Shown: positions 47,045 through 55,053 of the stretch, piece after piece
Numbering within the stretch: position 1 is the first letter of the stretch
Layout of the letters: each line of letters opens with the position of its first letter
Assembly (NCBI RefSeq): GCF_040214835.1
Contig: NZ_CP157874.1
Location: 562,001 to 626,000, forward strand
Origin: Pseudomonas asiatica
GTDB taxonomy: Bacteria; Pseudomonadota; Gammaproteobacteria; Pseudomonadales; Pseudomonadaceae
DNA: 64,000 bases
Reading direction: 5' to 3'
Notes under the pieces: generated by a model
Seen by the model: the letters and a program-made list of their open reading frames with translations, nothing else
The model's database searches: none
What the model was told of the DNA's origin: nothing
Translations under genes and position numbers: made by a program

Positions 47045-47860
47045 TCAGGCGTGGCTTTCGCGGTATTCCGGGTGTTCGGCCTGCAGCCGGCACAGGCGCG
47101 CCAGTGGGTCCTGGCGGTAGAACAGCGACAACTGGCGGTAGACCTGTGGATAAGCCTGTTGCAGCAGGTCGGGGGCACTAAAGAAGTACTCGCTGGTGAC
47201 GGCAAAGAACTCCGCGGGGTTCTCCGCGGCATACGGGTCGATGGCGGTTTCGGCGTCGGGGTTGGCGTCCAGCTGGCGGTTGAGGTCGTCATAGGCCTGT
47301 TGCATGGCGGTTGCCCATTCATCCACAGGCATGCCGCTGTGCAGCGGCGGCAGGCCGTTGGCATCGCCATTGAGCATGTCGAGCTTGTGCGCCAGTTCAT
47401 GGATGACCAGGTTGTAGGCCTCCCAGCCACCGCTTGCCAGCACGCCGTTCCAGGCGAGGATGATCGGGCCCTGCTGCCAGGCCTCGCCGCTGTGCTCGCC
47501 GTCCCACACGTGCTCCACGCCACTGGCATCGCGGTGGCGCTGGGGGCTCTTGAAGTCGTCGGGGTAGAGGATGATTTCGTGGAAACCCTGGTACCAGTTC
47601 AGCTCGCCCAGGTGCAGCAGCGGCAACTGCGCCTGGGCCGCCAGCAACAGGCGCTGCTCGTCATCCGGCTCGACGCCGGGCAGGCAGGTGAGGTGCTTGT
47701 CGAGCAGGAACAGGATGCAGGCTTCACGCAACCAGCGATCTTCTTCGTCCGTGATGCCGTCCAGCATCGGCAGGCGCTCGCGCACGGCCTGCCATTGCTG
47801 GGGGGTGATGGGGTAGCGCGCCAGGGTGCGCTTGCGCCGCCAGGCGCTGAACGACCACAT
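47045..47860 (-). CDS. mtfA: MtfA-type M90 zinc peptidase
   Basis: 271 residues. The zinc motif is VIHELAHKLDM (HExxH), with PILLAWNGVL and GWEAYNLV before it and NPAEFFAVTSEYFF (third ligand Glu) after. E. coli MtfA is a cytosolic aminopeptidase linked to PTS regulation through Mlc. It follows dedA by 9 bases. Confidence 0.92.
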   Translation of the reverse strand: MWSFSAWRRKRTLARYPITPQQWQAVRERLPMLDGITDEEDRWLREACILFLLDKHLTCLPGVEPDDEQRLLLAAQAQLPLLHLGELNWYQGFHEIILYPDDFKSPQRHRDASGVEHVWDGEHSGEAWQQGPIILAWNGVLASGGWEAYNLVIHELAHKLDMLNGDANGLPPLHSGMPVDEWATAMQQAYDDLNRQLDANPDAETAIDPYAAENPAEFFAVTSEYFFSAPDLLQQAYPQVYRQLSLFYRQDPLARLCRLQAEHPEYRESHA

Positions 47861-47869
47861 CTGCAGGTT

Positions 47870-48517
47870 TCAGTGGGCCTTGGCCGTGCGGCCCAGGCGG
47901 CCACGCAGCAGGCCGAGGATCATCGGCACCAGCGACAGGATGATGATGCCCACTACCATCAGCGACAGGTGCTGCTTGATGAATGGCACGTTGCCGAAGA
48001 AGTAGCCCAAGGTCACCAGGCCGCCGACCCACAGCAGCGAACCGGCGACGCTGAAACCGAGGAAGCGCGGGTAGTGCATGTGGGCGATACCGGCGACGAA
48101 CGGTGCAAAGGTGCGCAGGATGGGCAGGAAGCGCGCCATGGTCACGGTCTTGCCGCCGTGGCGTTCATAGAAGTCGTGGGTACGTTGCAGGTAGTCGCGA
48201 CGGAAGATCTTCGAGTTGGGGTTGTTGAACAACCGCTCGCCGGCCGTGCGGCCGATCACGTAGTTGGTGCTGTCGCCGAGGATTGCGGCGGCCATCAGCA
48301 GGCCGGCCAGCAGCAACGGGTCCATGCCGCCACCGGCGGCCACGGCGCCGGCAATGAACAGCAGCGAATCACCGGGCAGGAAGGGCATGACCACCAGCCC
48401 GGTTTCACAGAAGATCACGGTGAAGAGGATGGCGTAGATCCAGGGACCGTAGTTGGTGACCAGCAGATCGAGGTAGGCATCGAGATGCAGGATAAGGTCC
48501 AGCGGGTTGAAATCCAT
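47870..48517 (-). CDS. DedA-family membrane protein
   Basis: A 215-residue inner-membrane protein. The family signature is seen in FCETGLVVMPFLPGDSLLFIAG, and the conserved FLPILRTFAPFVAGIAHM and SLLWVGGLVTLGYFFG follow. DedA proteins act as phospholipid (including undecaprenyl-phosphate) flippases. Start ATG 48517 has ACAGG upstream; a GTG at 48526 is an alternative. Confidence 0.92.
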   Translation of the reverse strand: MDFNPLDLILHLDAYLDLLVTNYGPWIYAILFTVIFCETGLVVMPFLPGDSLLFIAGAVAAGGGMDPLLLAGLLMAAAILGDSTNYVIGRTAGERLFNNPNSKIFRRDYLQRTHDFYERHGGKTVTMARFLPILRTFAPFVAGIAHMHYPRFLGFSVAGSLLWVGGLVTLGYFFGNVPFIKQHLSLMVVGIIILSLVPMILGLLRGRLGRTAKAH

Positions 48518-48663
48518 GTACAGCACCTGTGTTCTTGGGCGTAGGCTCGGTTACCTGGGGATGGGTAAATTTTCACACATGACAGGTGGGCCATTATACG
48601 GCTAAGTCAGGAACATGCCCGGGGAGTTTGTAGCGGGGGGTTACGGCAGGGGGGTATTCCTGT

Positions 48664-48766
48664 ACCGGCCTCTTCGCGGGTAAACCCGCTCCCACAGGTA
48701 CAGCACCGACTTCAGATGCGCCGCTATGCCTGTGGGAGCGGGTTTACCCGCGAAGAGGCCAGCACA
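48664..48766. repeat. REP pair
   Basis: 'cctcttcgcgggtaaacccgctccc' and 'gggagcgggtttacccgcgaagagg' lie between dedA and the acetyltransferase gene. Confidence 0.9.
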
Positions 48767-48767
48767 G

Positions 48768-49226
48768 TCAATCCTGGCTGATCGGCAGGATATAGCTCTT
48801 GAACTCGTTATCCTCACGAAACCCGATGGATTCGTAAGTCTTGTGCGCTACCTCATTGTCCGCACTGGTCGACACCCGCATGCGCACGGCGTTGGTTTCC
48901 TTGGCCATTTTCTTCGCCTCGCGCATCAGGTGGTCGGCCACCAGCATGCGCCGCGAGTCCTCGGCCACATAGATATCGTTGAGAATCCATACCCGCTTCA
49001 ACGACAGCGATGAGTAGCTTGGGTACAGCTGGCAGAATCCCAGCAGTTTGCCGTCGTCATCATCGGGTAGCGCCAGGTAGATCACCGACTCATCCCGCTT
49101 CAGGCGCTTTTCCAGGAAACTGCGCGAGCTGTCAGGGTAGGGTAGCTGCCCATAGAACTCACGGTATTTGACGAACATCGGCGTGAGCAGGTCGAGGTGT
49201 TCCAGGGTTGCCTTGATGATGCGCAT
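48768..49226 (-). CDS. GNAT-family N-acetyltransferase
   Basis: A 152-residue enzyme with the GNAT beta-alpha-beta core: GFCQLYPSYSSLSLKRVWILNDIYV, then the acetyl-CoA loop in SRRMLVADHLM and STSADNEVAHKTYESIGF. Substrate unknown. Confidence 0.87.
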   Translation of the reverse strand: MRIIKATLEHLDLLTPMFVKYREFYGQLPYPDSSRSFLEKRLKRDESVIYLALPDDDDGKLLGFCQLYPSYSSLSLKRVWILNDIYVAEDSRRMLVADHLMREAKKMAKETNAVRMRVSTSADNEVAHKTYESIGFREDNEFKSYILPISQD

Positions 49227-49334
49227 GTGCGGCCCTCAGAGTCCATTAGGGGAAACAGCGGATTGCCATCAGCCTTCAAGGGCATGCTGCCCAATGCGCG
49301 GTGCAAGTGCAATCCGCCTTCCGTGACATGTTTT

Positions 49335-50159
49335 TTACCCTTTGCCGAGCAGGAAGTTACCTTTCTGGCCGGTGCTGTGTTCACTCTCCAGGCTATGGAC
49401 CTCGGCTTCGTCCTTCAGATTCACCCCGGAAAGCTGGCGCCGGCAGGCTTCGCGCATCAAGTACAGCAAGCGGTGCGCCGCCATGCCATAACTCAGGCCC
49501 TCCAGGCGGATGTTGGAAATGCAGTTGCGGTAGGCATCGGTCAGGCCGACCTTCGGTGCATAGGTGAAGTACAGGCCAAGGCTGTCGGGCGAGCTGAGCC
49601 CCGGGCGTTCGCCGATCAGCATCACCGTCATCCGTGCGCCCAGCAGCTCACCAACCTCGTCGGCCACTGCCACGCGGCCCTGCTGCACCAGCACCACCGG
49701 GGCGCTGGTCCAGCCGTCGGCGGCGGCCTGTTCCTCGAAGCGCGCCAGGAACGGCAGGGTGTGGCGGTGCACGGCCAGTGCCGACAGGCCGTCAGCGACG
49801 ACGATGGCCAGGTCGACCCCGCCGGGGTTGGCCTGGGCGTGCTGGCGCAGCGCGGCAACCGAATCTTCGTTCAGCCGTCGCCCCAGGTCCGGGCGTTGCA
49901 GGTACTGGTTGCGGTCGCTGGCGGCGCTGTGCAGCACCAGGCTTTCGCGCCCGCGGTCACTCAGCTGGGTAGCCAGGCCGGCATGGTCGAAGGCCAGGTG
50001 CACGGCATCGCGGGCCTGGGCGTGGGCAAACTGGAAGTCCAGCTGCGCACCGGTCGGCAGGCTGGTGCCGGTGCGGCCCAGGGCTATGCGCGCCGGGGTC
50101 AGGTTGCGCAGGGCCAGCCAAGGGTTGTCGGGGGTAGGCGTGCGGTGGTCCATGGTCAT
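49335..50159 (-). CDS. eutC: Ethanolamine ammonia-lyase light chain
   Basis: A 274-residue subunit. Motifs [42 protein letters not shown] and [19 protein letters not shown] are typical of EutC. With EutB it forms the B12-dependent enzyme that splits ethanolamine into acetaldehyde and ammonia. It starts 2 bases after the eutB stop. Confidence 0.96.
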   Translation of the reverse strand: MTMDHRTPTPDNPWLALRNLTPARIALGRTGTSLPTGAQLDFQFAHAQARDAVHLAFDHAGLATQLSDRGRESLVLHSAASDRNQYLQRPDLGRRLNEDSVAALRQHAQANPGGVDLAIVVADGLSALAVHRHTLPFLARFEEQAAADGWTSAPVVLVQQGRVAVADEVGELLGARMTVMLIGERPGLSSPDSLGLYFTYAPKVGLTDAYRNCISNIRLEGLSYGMAAHRLLYLMREACRRQLSGVNLKDEAEVHSLESEHSTGQKGNFLLGKG

Positions 50160-50161
50160 CC

Positions 50162-51556
50162 CTATGCAAGCTGTGCCAAGGCCTGGCGGAAGGCCGGCGG
50201 CAGGTTGTCACCAAAGCGCACCCGGCCATCGGCCTGGGTGAAGATGCCGGTGCGGGCCAGCCATGCCTCGAACTCCGGCCCGGGCTTCAGGCCCAGGGTC
50301 TGGCGCGCGTACAGCGCGTCGTGGAACGAGGTGGTCTGGTAGTTGAGCATGATGTCGTCGGAGCCGGGGATGCCCATGATGAAGTTGATCCCGGCCACAC
50401 CCAGCAGGGTCAGCAGGGTGTCCATGTCGTCCTGGTCGGCTTCGGCGTGGTTGGTGTAGCAGATGTCGCAACCCATCGGCACTCCCAGCAGCTTGCCGCA
50501 GAAGTGGTCTTCGAGGCCGGCGCGGATGATCTGCTTGCCGTTGTACAGGTACTCCGGGCCGATGAAGCCGACCACGGTGTTGACCAGGAATGGCTTGAAG
50601 TGGCGGGCCACGGCATAGGCGCGGGTTTCACAGGTCTGCTGGTCGACGCCGTGGTGGGCGTTGGTCGACAGCGCGCTGCCCTGGCCGGTTTCGAAGTACA
50701 TCAGGTTCTGCCCGAGGGTGCCGCGTTTCAGCGAAAGGCCCGCTTCGTAGCCTTCCTGCAGCACGTTCAGGTTGATGCCGAACCCGGCGTTGGCCGCCTC
50801 GGTACCGGCGATGGACTGGAACACCAGGTCCAGTGGCACGCCACGGTTGATCGCCTCGATCGAGGTGGTGACGTGGGTCAGCACGCAGGCCTGGGTGGGG
50901 ATGTCGTAGCGCTGGATGATGGCGTCGAGCATTTCCAGCAGGGCGCAGATCGAGGCGATGCTGTCGGTGGCCGGGTTGATGCCGATCATGGCGTCGCCGT
51001 TACCGTACAGCAGGCCGTCGAGAATGCTGGCGGCGATGCCGGCTGGCTCGTCGGTGGGGTGGTTGGGCTGCAGCCGCGTCGACAGGCGCCCGCGCAGGCC
51101 CATGGTGCCACGGAACCGGGTGACCACGCGGATCTTCTGTGCCACCAGCACCAGGTCCTGCACGCGCATGATCTTCGACACCGCGGCGGCCATTTCCGGC
51201 GTCAGCCCGGGTGCCAGGTTGCGCAGGCTGTCCTCGTTGGCCTCTTCGCTCAGCAGCCAGTCGCGCAGGCCACCCACGGTCAGGTGGCTGACCGGGGCGA
51301 AGGCCTGGGCATCGTGGGTGTCGATGATCAGGCGCGTGACTTCATCATCTTCGTAAGGGATCAGCGCTTCGTTGAGGAAATGCGTCAGCGGGATATTGGC
51401 CAAGGCCATCTGCGCGGCGACCCGTTCGCCGTCGTTGCTGGCCGCGACGCCCGCCAGGTAGTCCCCCGAGCGGGCGGGGCTGGCCTTGGCCATCACTTCC
51501 TTGAGGCTGTCGAAGCGGTAGACCAGGTGGCCGACCGTGTGTACGAAACTTGCCAT
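50162..51556 (-). CDS. eutB: Ethanolamine ammonia-lyase heavy chain
   Basis: 464 residues from ATG 51556, with TGGAGAG upstream. The TIM-barrel catalytic subunit has [41 protein letters not shown] and the ligand segment [29 protein letters not shown]. No carboxysome-like shell genes are present, so acetaldehyde is handled in the cytosol by the dehydrogenase at 53278. Confidence 0.97.
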   Translation of the reverse strand: MASFVHTVGHLVYRFDSLKEVMAKASPARSGDYLAGVAASNDGERVAAQMALANIPLTHFLNEALIPYEDDEVTRLIIDTHDAQAFAPVSHLTVGGLRDWLLSEEANEDSLRNLAPGLTPEMAAAVSKIMRVQDLVLVAQKIRVVTRFRGTMGLRGRLSTRLQPNHPTDEPAGIAASILDGLLYGNGDAMIGINPATDSIASICALLEMLDAIIQRYDIPTQACVLTHVTTSIEAINRGVPLDLVFQSIAGTEAANAGFGINLNVLQEGYEAGLSLKRGTLGQNLMYFETGQGSALSTNAHHGVDQQTCETRAYAVARHFKPFLVNTVVGFIGPEYLYNGKQIIRAGLEDHFCGKLLGVPMGCDICYTNHAEADQDDMDTLLTLLGVAGINFIMGIPGSDDIMLNYQTTSFHDALYARQTLGLKPGPEFEAWLARTGIFTQADGRVRFGDNLPPAFRQALAQLA

Positions 51557-51570
51557 ACAGACTCTCCAGA

Positions 51571-51590
51571 GCCGCGGGTTGCCCCGCGGC
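51571..51590 (-). other. Intercistronic hairpin between the permease and eutB
   Basis: GCCGCGGG-TTGC-CCCGCGGC, a perfect 8-bp GC stem lacking a U-tract, just before the eutB ribosome site. It may adjust the ratio of permease to enzyme. Confidence 0.5.
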
Positions 51591-51602
51591 GGGTGGCGGC
51601 GA

Positions 51603-53051
51603 TCAGTGCAAGGCCTCTTCGGCCTTCTGGATCGCGGCGAATTCCTCTTCCGGTGTACCCGCGACCAGGTGGTGGCGGCTGTAGAAAGCAAAGTAGGCAA
51701 TTAATACCGCATAGATCACTGCGGCGCCAATCACCACCCGTGGGTCGACCAGGAAACCGGCGACCACGGCGATGCAGGCCAGTACCAGTGCCAGGCCCGA
51801 GGTGAAGATGCCACCGGGGGTGCGGTATGGGCGCTCCATCTTCGGCCGGCGGATGCGCAGGGTGATGTGCGCGGCCATCATCAGCACGTACGACAGGGTA
51901 GCGCCGAACACCGCCACCAGGATCAGCAGGTCACCCTGGCCGGTCAGCGACAGGGCAAAGCCGATGATCCCGGGGATGATCAAGGCCAGTACCGGGGCCT
52001 TGCTCTTGTTGGTTTCCGACAGTTTGCGCGGCAGGTAGCCGGCGCGGGACAGGGCGAAGATCTGCCGGGAGTAGGCGTAGATGATCGAGAAGAAGCTGGC
52101 GATCAGCCCGGCCAGGCCGACCAGGTTGACGAAGCCGCCCATCCAGGTGCTACCGCCGTAGGCTTTGGACAAGGCTTCTACCAGCGGGTTGCCGGACGCT
52201 TTCAGTGCTTCGGAGCCTGCGCCGCCCGGGCCGACCACCAGGATCAGCAGGGCGAAGGCCAGCAACACCAGCATGGCGCCGATCAGGCCGCGTGGCAGGT
52301 CACGCTTGGGGTTCTTGGTTTCTTCGGCAGCCAGCGGCACGCCCTCTACGGCGAGGAAGAACCAGATGGCATAGGGGATGGCCGCCCACACGCCGACATA
52401 GCCGAACGGCAGGAAGCTGCTGGCGCCCACGGCGTCCGTTTTGGCGATGTCGAACAGGTTGGCTGCATCAAAATGGGGCACCATGCTCACCAGGAACACG
52501 GCCAGGGCGATGGCGGCGATGGCGGTGATGATGAACATCAGCTTCAACGCCTCACCCACGCCAAAGATGTGGATGCCGATGAACACGATGTAGAACGCCA
52601 GGTAGATCATCCAGCCGCCGATGCCGAACAGTGACTGGCAGTAGGCGCCGATGAACACCGCGATGGCGGCGGGGGCGATGGCGTACTCGATGAGGATCGC
52701 CGTCCCGGTGAGGAAGCCGCCCCAGGGGCCGAAGGCACTGCGGGCAAAGCCGTAGCCGCCGCCTGCGGTGGGGATCATCGACGACAGTTCGGCCAGCGAG
52801 AAGCACATGCACAGGTACATGGTGGCCATCAGCAGGGTGGCGAGGAACATGCCGCCCCAGCCGCCCTGGGCCAGGCCGAAGTTCCAGCCGGCATAGTCGC
52901 CGGAGATGACGTAGGCCACGCCCAGGCCGACCAGCAGGACCCAGCCGGCGGCACCTTTTTTCAGTTCACGTTGCTGGAAGTAGTCCGAGCCGACTTTTTC
53001 GAAGTCGACGGAAGAGCCTGCCGGCGAGCCGGCGGAATGATCGCTTGGCAT
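51603..53051 (-). CDS. eat: Ethanolamine permease (APC superfamily)
   Basis: A 482-residue, 12-helix transporter. The eat-type N-terminus (DYFQQRELKKGAAGWVLLVGLGVAYVISGDYAGWNFGL) and SMIPTAGGGYGFARSAFGPWGG, as in amino-acid permeases, are present. It imports ethanolamine and is the first gene of the permease-eutB-eutC operon, under its own sigma-54 promoter. Confidence 0.93.
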   Translation of the reverse strand: MPSDHSAGSPAGSSVDFEKVGSDYFQQRELKKGAAGWVLLVGLGVAYVISGDYAGWNFGLAQGGWGGMFLATLLMATMYLCMCFSLAELSSMIPTAGGGYGFARSAFGPWGGFLTGTAILIEYAIAPAAIAVFIGAYCQSLFGIGGWMIYLAFYIVFIGIHIFGVGEALKLMFIITAIAAIALAVFLVSMVPHFDAANLFDIAKTDAVGASSFLPFGYVGVWAAIPYAIWFFLAVEGVPLAAEETKNPKRDLPRGLIGAMLVLLAFALLILVVGPGGAGSEALKASGNPLVEALSKAYGGSTWMGGFVNLVGLAGLIASFFSIIYAYSRQIFALSRAGYLPRKLSETNKSKAPVLALIIPGIIGFALSLTGQGDLLILVAVFGATLSYVLMMAAHITLRIRRPKMERPYRTPGGIFTSGLALVLACIAVVAGFLVDPRVVIGAAVIYAVLIAYFAFYSRHHLVAGTPEEEFAAIQKAEEALH

Positions 53052-53111
53052 AGATTCACCTGTTGTTTTTCTTGGTGGCCGGACGGGTTCCGGGCCGATG
53101 GTGATGGGTAC

Positions 53112-53127
53112 TGCAGGAAGCGAGCCA
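53112..53127 (-). promoter_or_regulatory. Sigma-54 promoter of the eat-eutBC operon
   Basis: The minus strand reads TGGCTCGCTTCCTGCA, with GG and GC exactly 10 bases apart as in the -24/-12 consensus TGGCACG-N4-TTGCW. It is 61 bases ahead of the permease ATG. Confidence 0.75.
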
Positions 53128-53156
53128 GAGCGGTTGGTGCACGGTTACCGCTCTGG
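53125..53156. promoter_or_regulatory. Palindrome overlapping the -24 element
   Basis: CCAGAGCGGT (53125-53134) and ACCGCTCTGG (53147-53156) form perfect 10-bp arms, 12-base spacer. It sits immediately upstream of the sigma-54 promoter; a repressor or activator site is inferred. Confidence 0.55.
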
Positions 53157-53177
53157 GTTTTGTATATGCAGGCCTGG

Positions 53178-53272
53178 CCTCTTCGCGGGCTTGCCCGCTC
53201 CCACAGGGACTGCACAAGTTTCAAGACCAGTGCAATACCTGTTGGAGCGGGCGAGCCCGCGAAGGCCGCGAC
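53178..53272. repeat. REP pair
   Basis: 'cctcttcgcgggcttgcccgctccc' and 'ggagcgggcgagcccgcgaagg' lie between the dehydrogenase stop and the eat promoter. Confidence 0.88.
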
Positions 53273-53277
53273 GCGGT

Positions 53278-54798
53278 TTAGAAGAAGCCCAACGGATTGA
53301 TGTCGTAGCTCACCAGCAGGTTCTTGGTCTGCTGATAGTGGTCGAGCATCATCTTGTGGGTCTCACGCCCGACCCCCGACTTCTTGTAGCCACCGAACGC
53401 GGCATGCGCCGGGTACAGGTGGTAGCAGTTGGTCCACACGCGGCCAGCCTTGATCCCACGGCCCATGCGGTAGGCACGGTTGATGTCGCGGGTCCACACG
53501 CCGGCACCCAGGCCGAACTCGGTGTCGTTGGCGATCGCCAGGGCTTCGGCTTCGTCCTTGAAGGTGGTGACGCTGACCACCGGGCCGAAGATTTCTTCCT
53601 GGAACACGCGCATCTTGTTGTTGCCCTTGAGCAGGGTCGGCTGGATGTAGTAACCGGTGGCCAGCGAGCCTTCCAGTTTCTCGACCTTGCCGCCGGTCAG
53701 CAACTCGGCGCCTTCCTTCTGGGCGATGTCGAGGTACGACAGGATCTTCTCGAACTGCTGTTGCGAGGCCTGGGCGCCGACCATGGTGTCGGTGTCCAGC
53801 GGGTCGCCGCGCTTGATCTGCAGCACCTTCTTCATCACCACTTCCATGAACTGCGGATAGATCGACTCCTGTACCAGTGCCCGTGACGGGCAGGTGCATA
53901 CCTCGCCCTGGTTGAAGAACGCCAGCACCATGCCTTCGGCCGCCTTCTCGATGAAGCTTGGCTCGGCTTGCATGATGTCTTCGAAATACACGTTCGGCGA
54001 CTTGCCGCCCAGTTCGACGGTGGACGGGATGATGTTCTCGGCGGCGCACTTCATGATGTGCGAGCCGACCGGGGTCGAGCCGGTGAAGGCGATCTTGGCG
54101 ATGCGCTTGCTGGTGGCCAGTGCTTCACCGGCTTCGCGGCCAAAGCCTTGCACCACGTTGAGCACGCCTTTTGGCAGCAGGTCACCGATCACTTCCAGCA
54201 GCACGGTGATGCCCAGCGGGGTCTGTTCGGCCGGCTTGAGCACCACGCAGTTGCCGGCGGCCAGTGCCGGGGCAAGCTTCCAGGCGGCCATCAGGATCGG
54301 GAAGTTCCACGGGATGATCTGCCCGACCACGCCCAGCGGCTCGTGGATGTGGTACGCCACGGTGCCTTCGTTGATTTCCGCGGCGCCGCCTTCCTGGGCG
54401 CGGATGCAGCCAGCGAAGTAGCGGAAGTGGTCGACCGCCAGCGGAATGTCGGCATTGAGGGTTTCGCGGATCGGCTTGCCGTTGTCCCAGGTTTCGGTGA
54501 TTGCCAGCAGTTCGAGGTTCTGCTCGATACGGTCGGCGATCTTCAGCAGAACGTTGGAGCGGTCCTGCACTGAGGTGCGGCCCCAGGCGTCGGCCGCAGC
54601 GTGGGCGGCATCCAGGGCTTTATCGATGTCTTCGGCAGTGGAGCGAGGGAATTCAGCGATCAGCTTGCCATTCACCGGGGAGGTATTTTCGAAGTACTGC
54701 CCCTTTACCGGAGGAACGAACTCACCACCGATGTAGTTGCCGTAGCGGCTCTTGAAGGAAACCTTCGCGCCTTCGGTACCGGGATGTGCGTAACGCAT
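53278..54798 (-). CDS. NAD-dependent acetaldehyde dehydrogenase
   Basis: 506 residues: Rossmann domain with [23 protein letters not shown], the Glu motif [10 protein letters not shown] and the catalytic Cys in [14 protein letters not shown], then EIFGPVVSV. It resembles ExaC/AldB-type acetaldehyde dehydrogenases that convert ethanolamine-derived acetaldehyde to acetate. It is transcribed from a sigma-54 promoter 48 bases upstream and faces the sigma-54 activator gene. Confidence 0.94.
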   Translation of the reverse strand: MRYAHPGTEGAKVSFKSRYGNYIGGEFVPPVKGQYFENTSPVNGKLIAEFPRSTAEDIDKALDAAHAAADAWGRTSVQDRSNVLLKIADRIEQNLELLAITETWDNGKPIRETLNADIPLAVDHFRYFAGCIRAQEGGAAEINEGTVAYHIHEPLGVVGQIIPWNFPILMAAWKLAPALAAGNCVVLKPAEQTPLGITVLLEVIGDLLPKGVLNVVQGFGREAGEALATSKRIAKIAFTGSTPVGSHIMKCAAENIIPSTVELGGKSPNVYFEDIMQAEPSFIEKAAEGMVLAFFNQGEVCTCPSRALVQESIYPQFMEVVMKKVLQIKRGDPLDTDTMVGAQASQQQFEKILSYLDIAQKEGAELLTGGKVEKLEGSLATGYYIQPTLLKGNNKMRVFQEEIFGPVVSVTTFKDEAEALAIANDTEFGLGAGVWTRDINRAYRMGRGIKAGRVWTNCYHLYPAHAAFGGYKKSGVGRETHKMMLDHYQQTKNLLVSYDINPLGFF

Positions 54799-54845
54799 GG
54801 TGTGTCTCCTGGCTATTGTGTTTGTTAGGGAGTTGGAAAGCGTAG

Positions 54846-54861
54846 AGCAAAGGTTGGGCCA
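54846..54861 (-). promoter_or_regulatory. Sigma-54 promoter of the aldehyde dehydrogenase gene
   Basis: The minus strand reads TGGCCCAACCTTTGCT, with the canonical GG-N10-GC spacing and a good TTTGCT -12 half. It predicts a start near 54836. Confidence 0.8.
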
Positions 54862-54950
54862 GCGTTTCGAGCACCAGGCAAATCAATGACTTGGCTCGGT
54901 TCTTTGGGCCTGGCCCACGGTCGCTGTGCCAGCGCCGGTACGCGCGGGGG

Positions 54951-54965
54951 TGACACTTTGTGCCA
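54951..54965. promoter_or_regulatory. Candidate activator-binding site
   Basis: TGACAC-TTT-GTGCCA is an imperfect palindrome about 90-105 bases upstream of the dehydrogenase -24 element, within the usual range for a sigma-54 enhancer. The half-site GCGACAC follows a few bases on. Confidence 0.5.
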
Positions 54966-55053
54966 TTTGCGACACGTAACCGGAGGGTGCATTGCAAAGC
55001 CTTCCCGGGTGGAGGATGCTGGCGGGACTCTCTATCTGCGGAGAACTACAACA

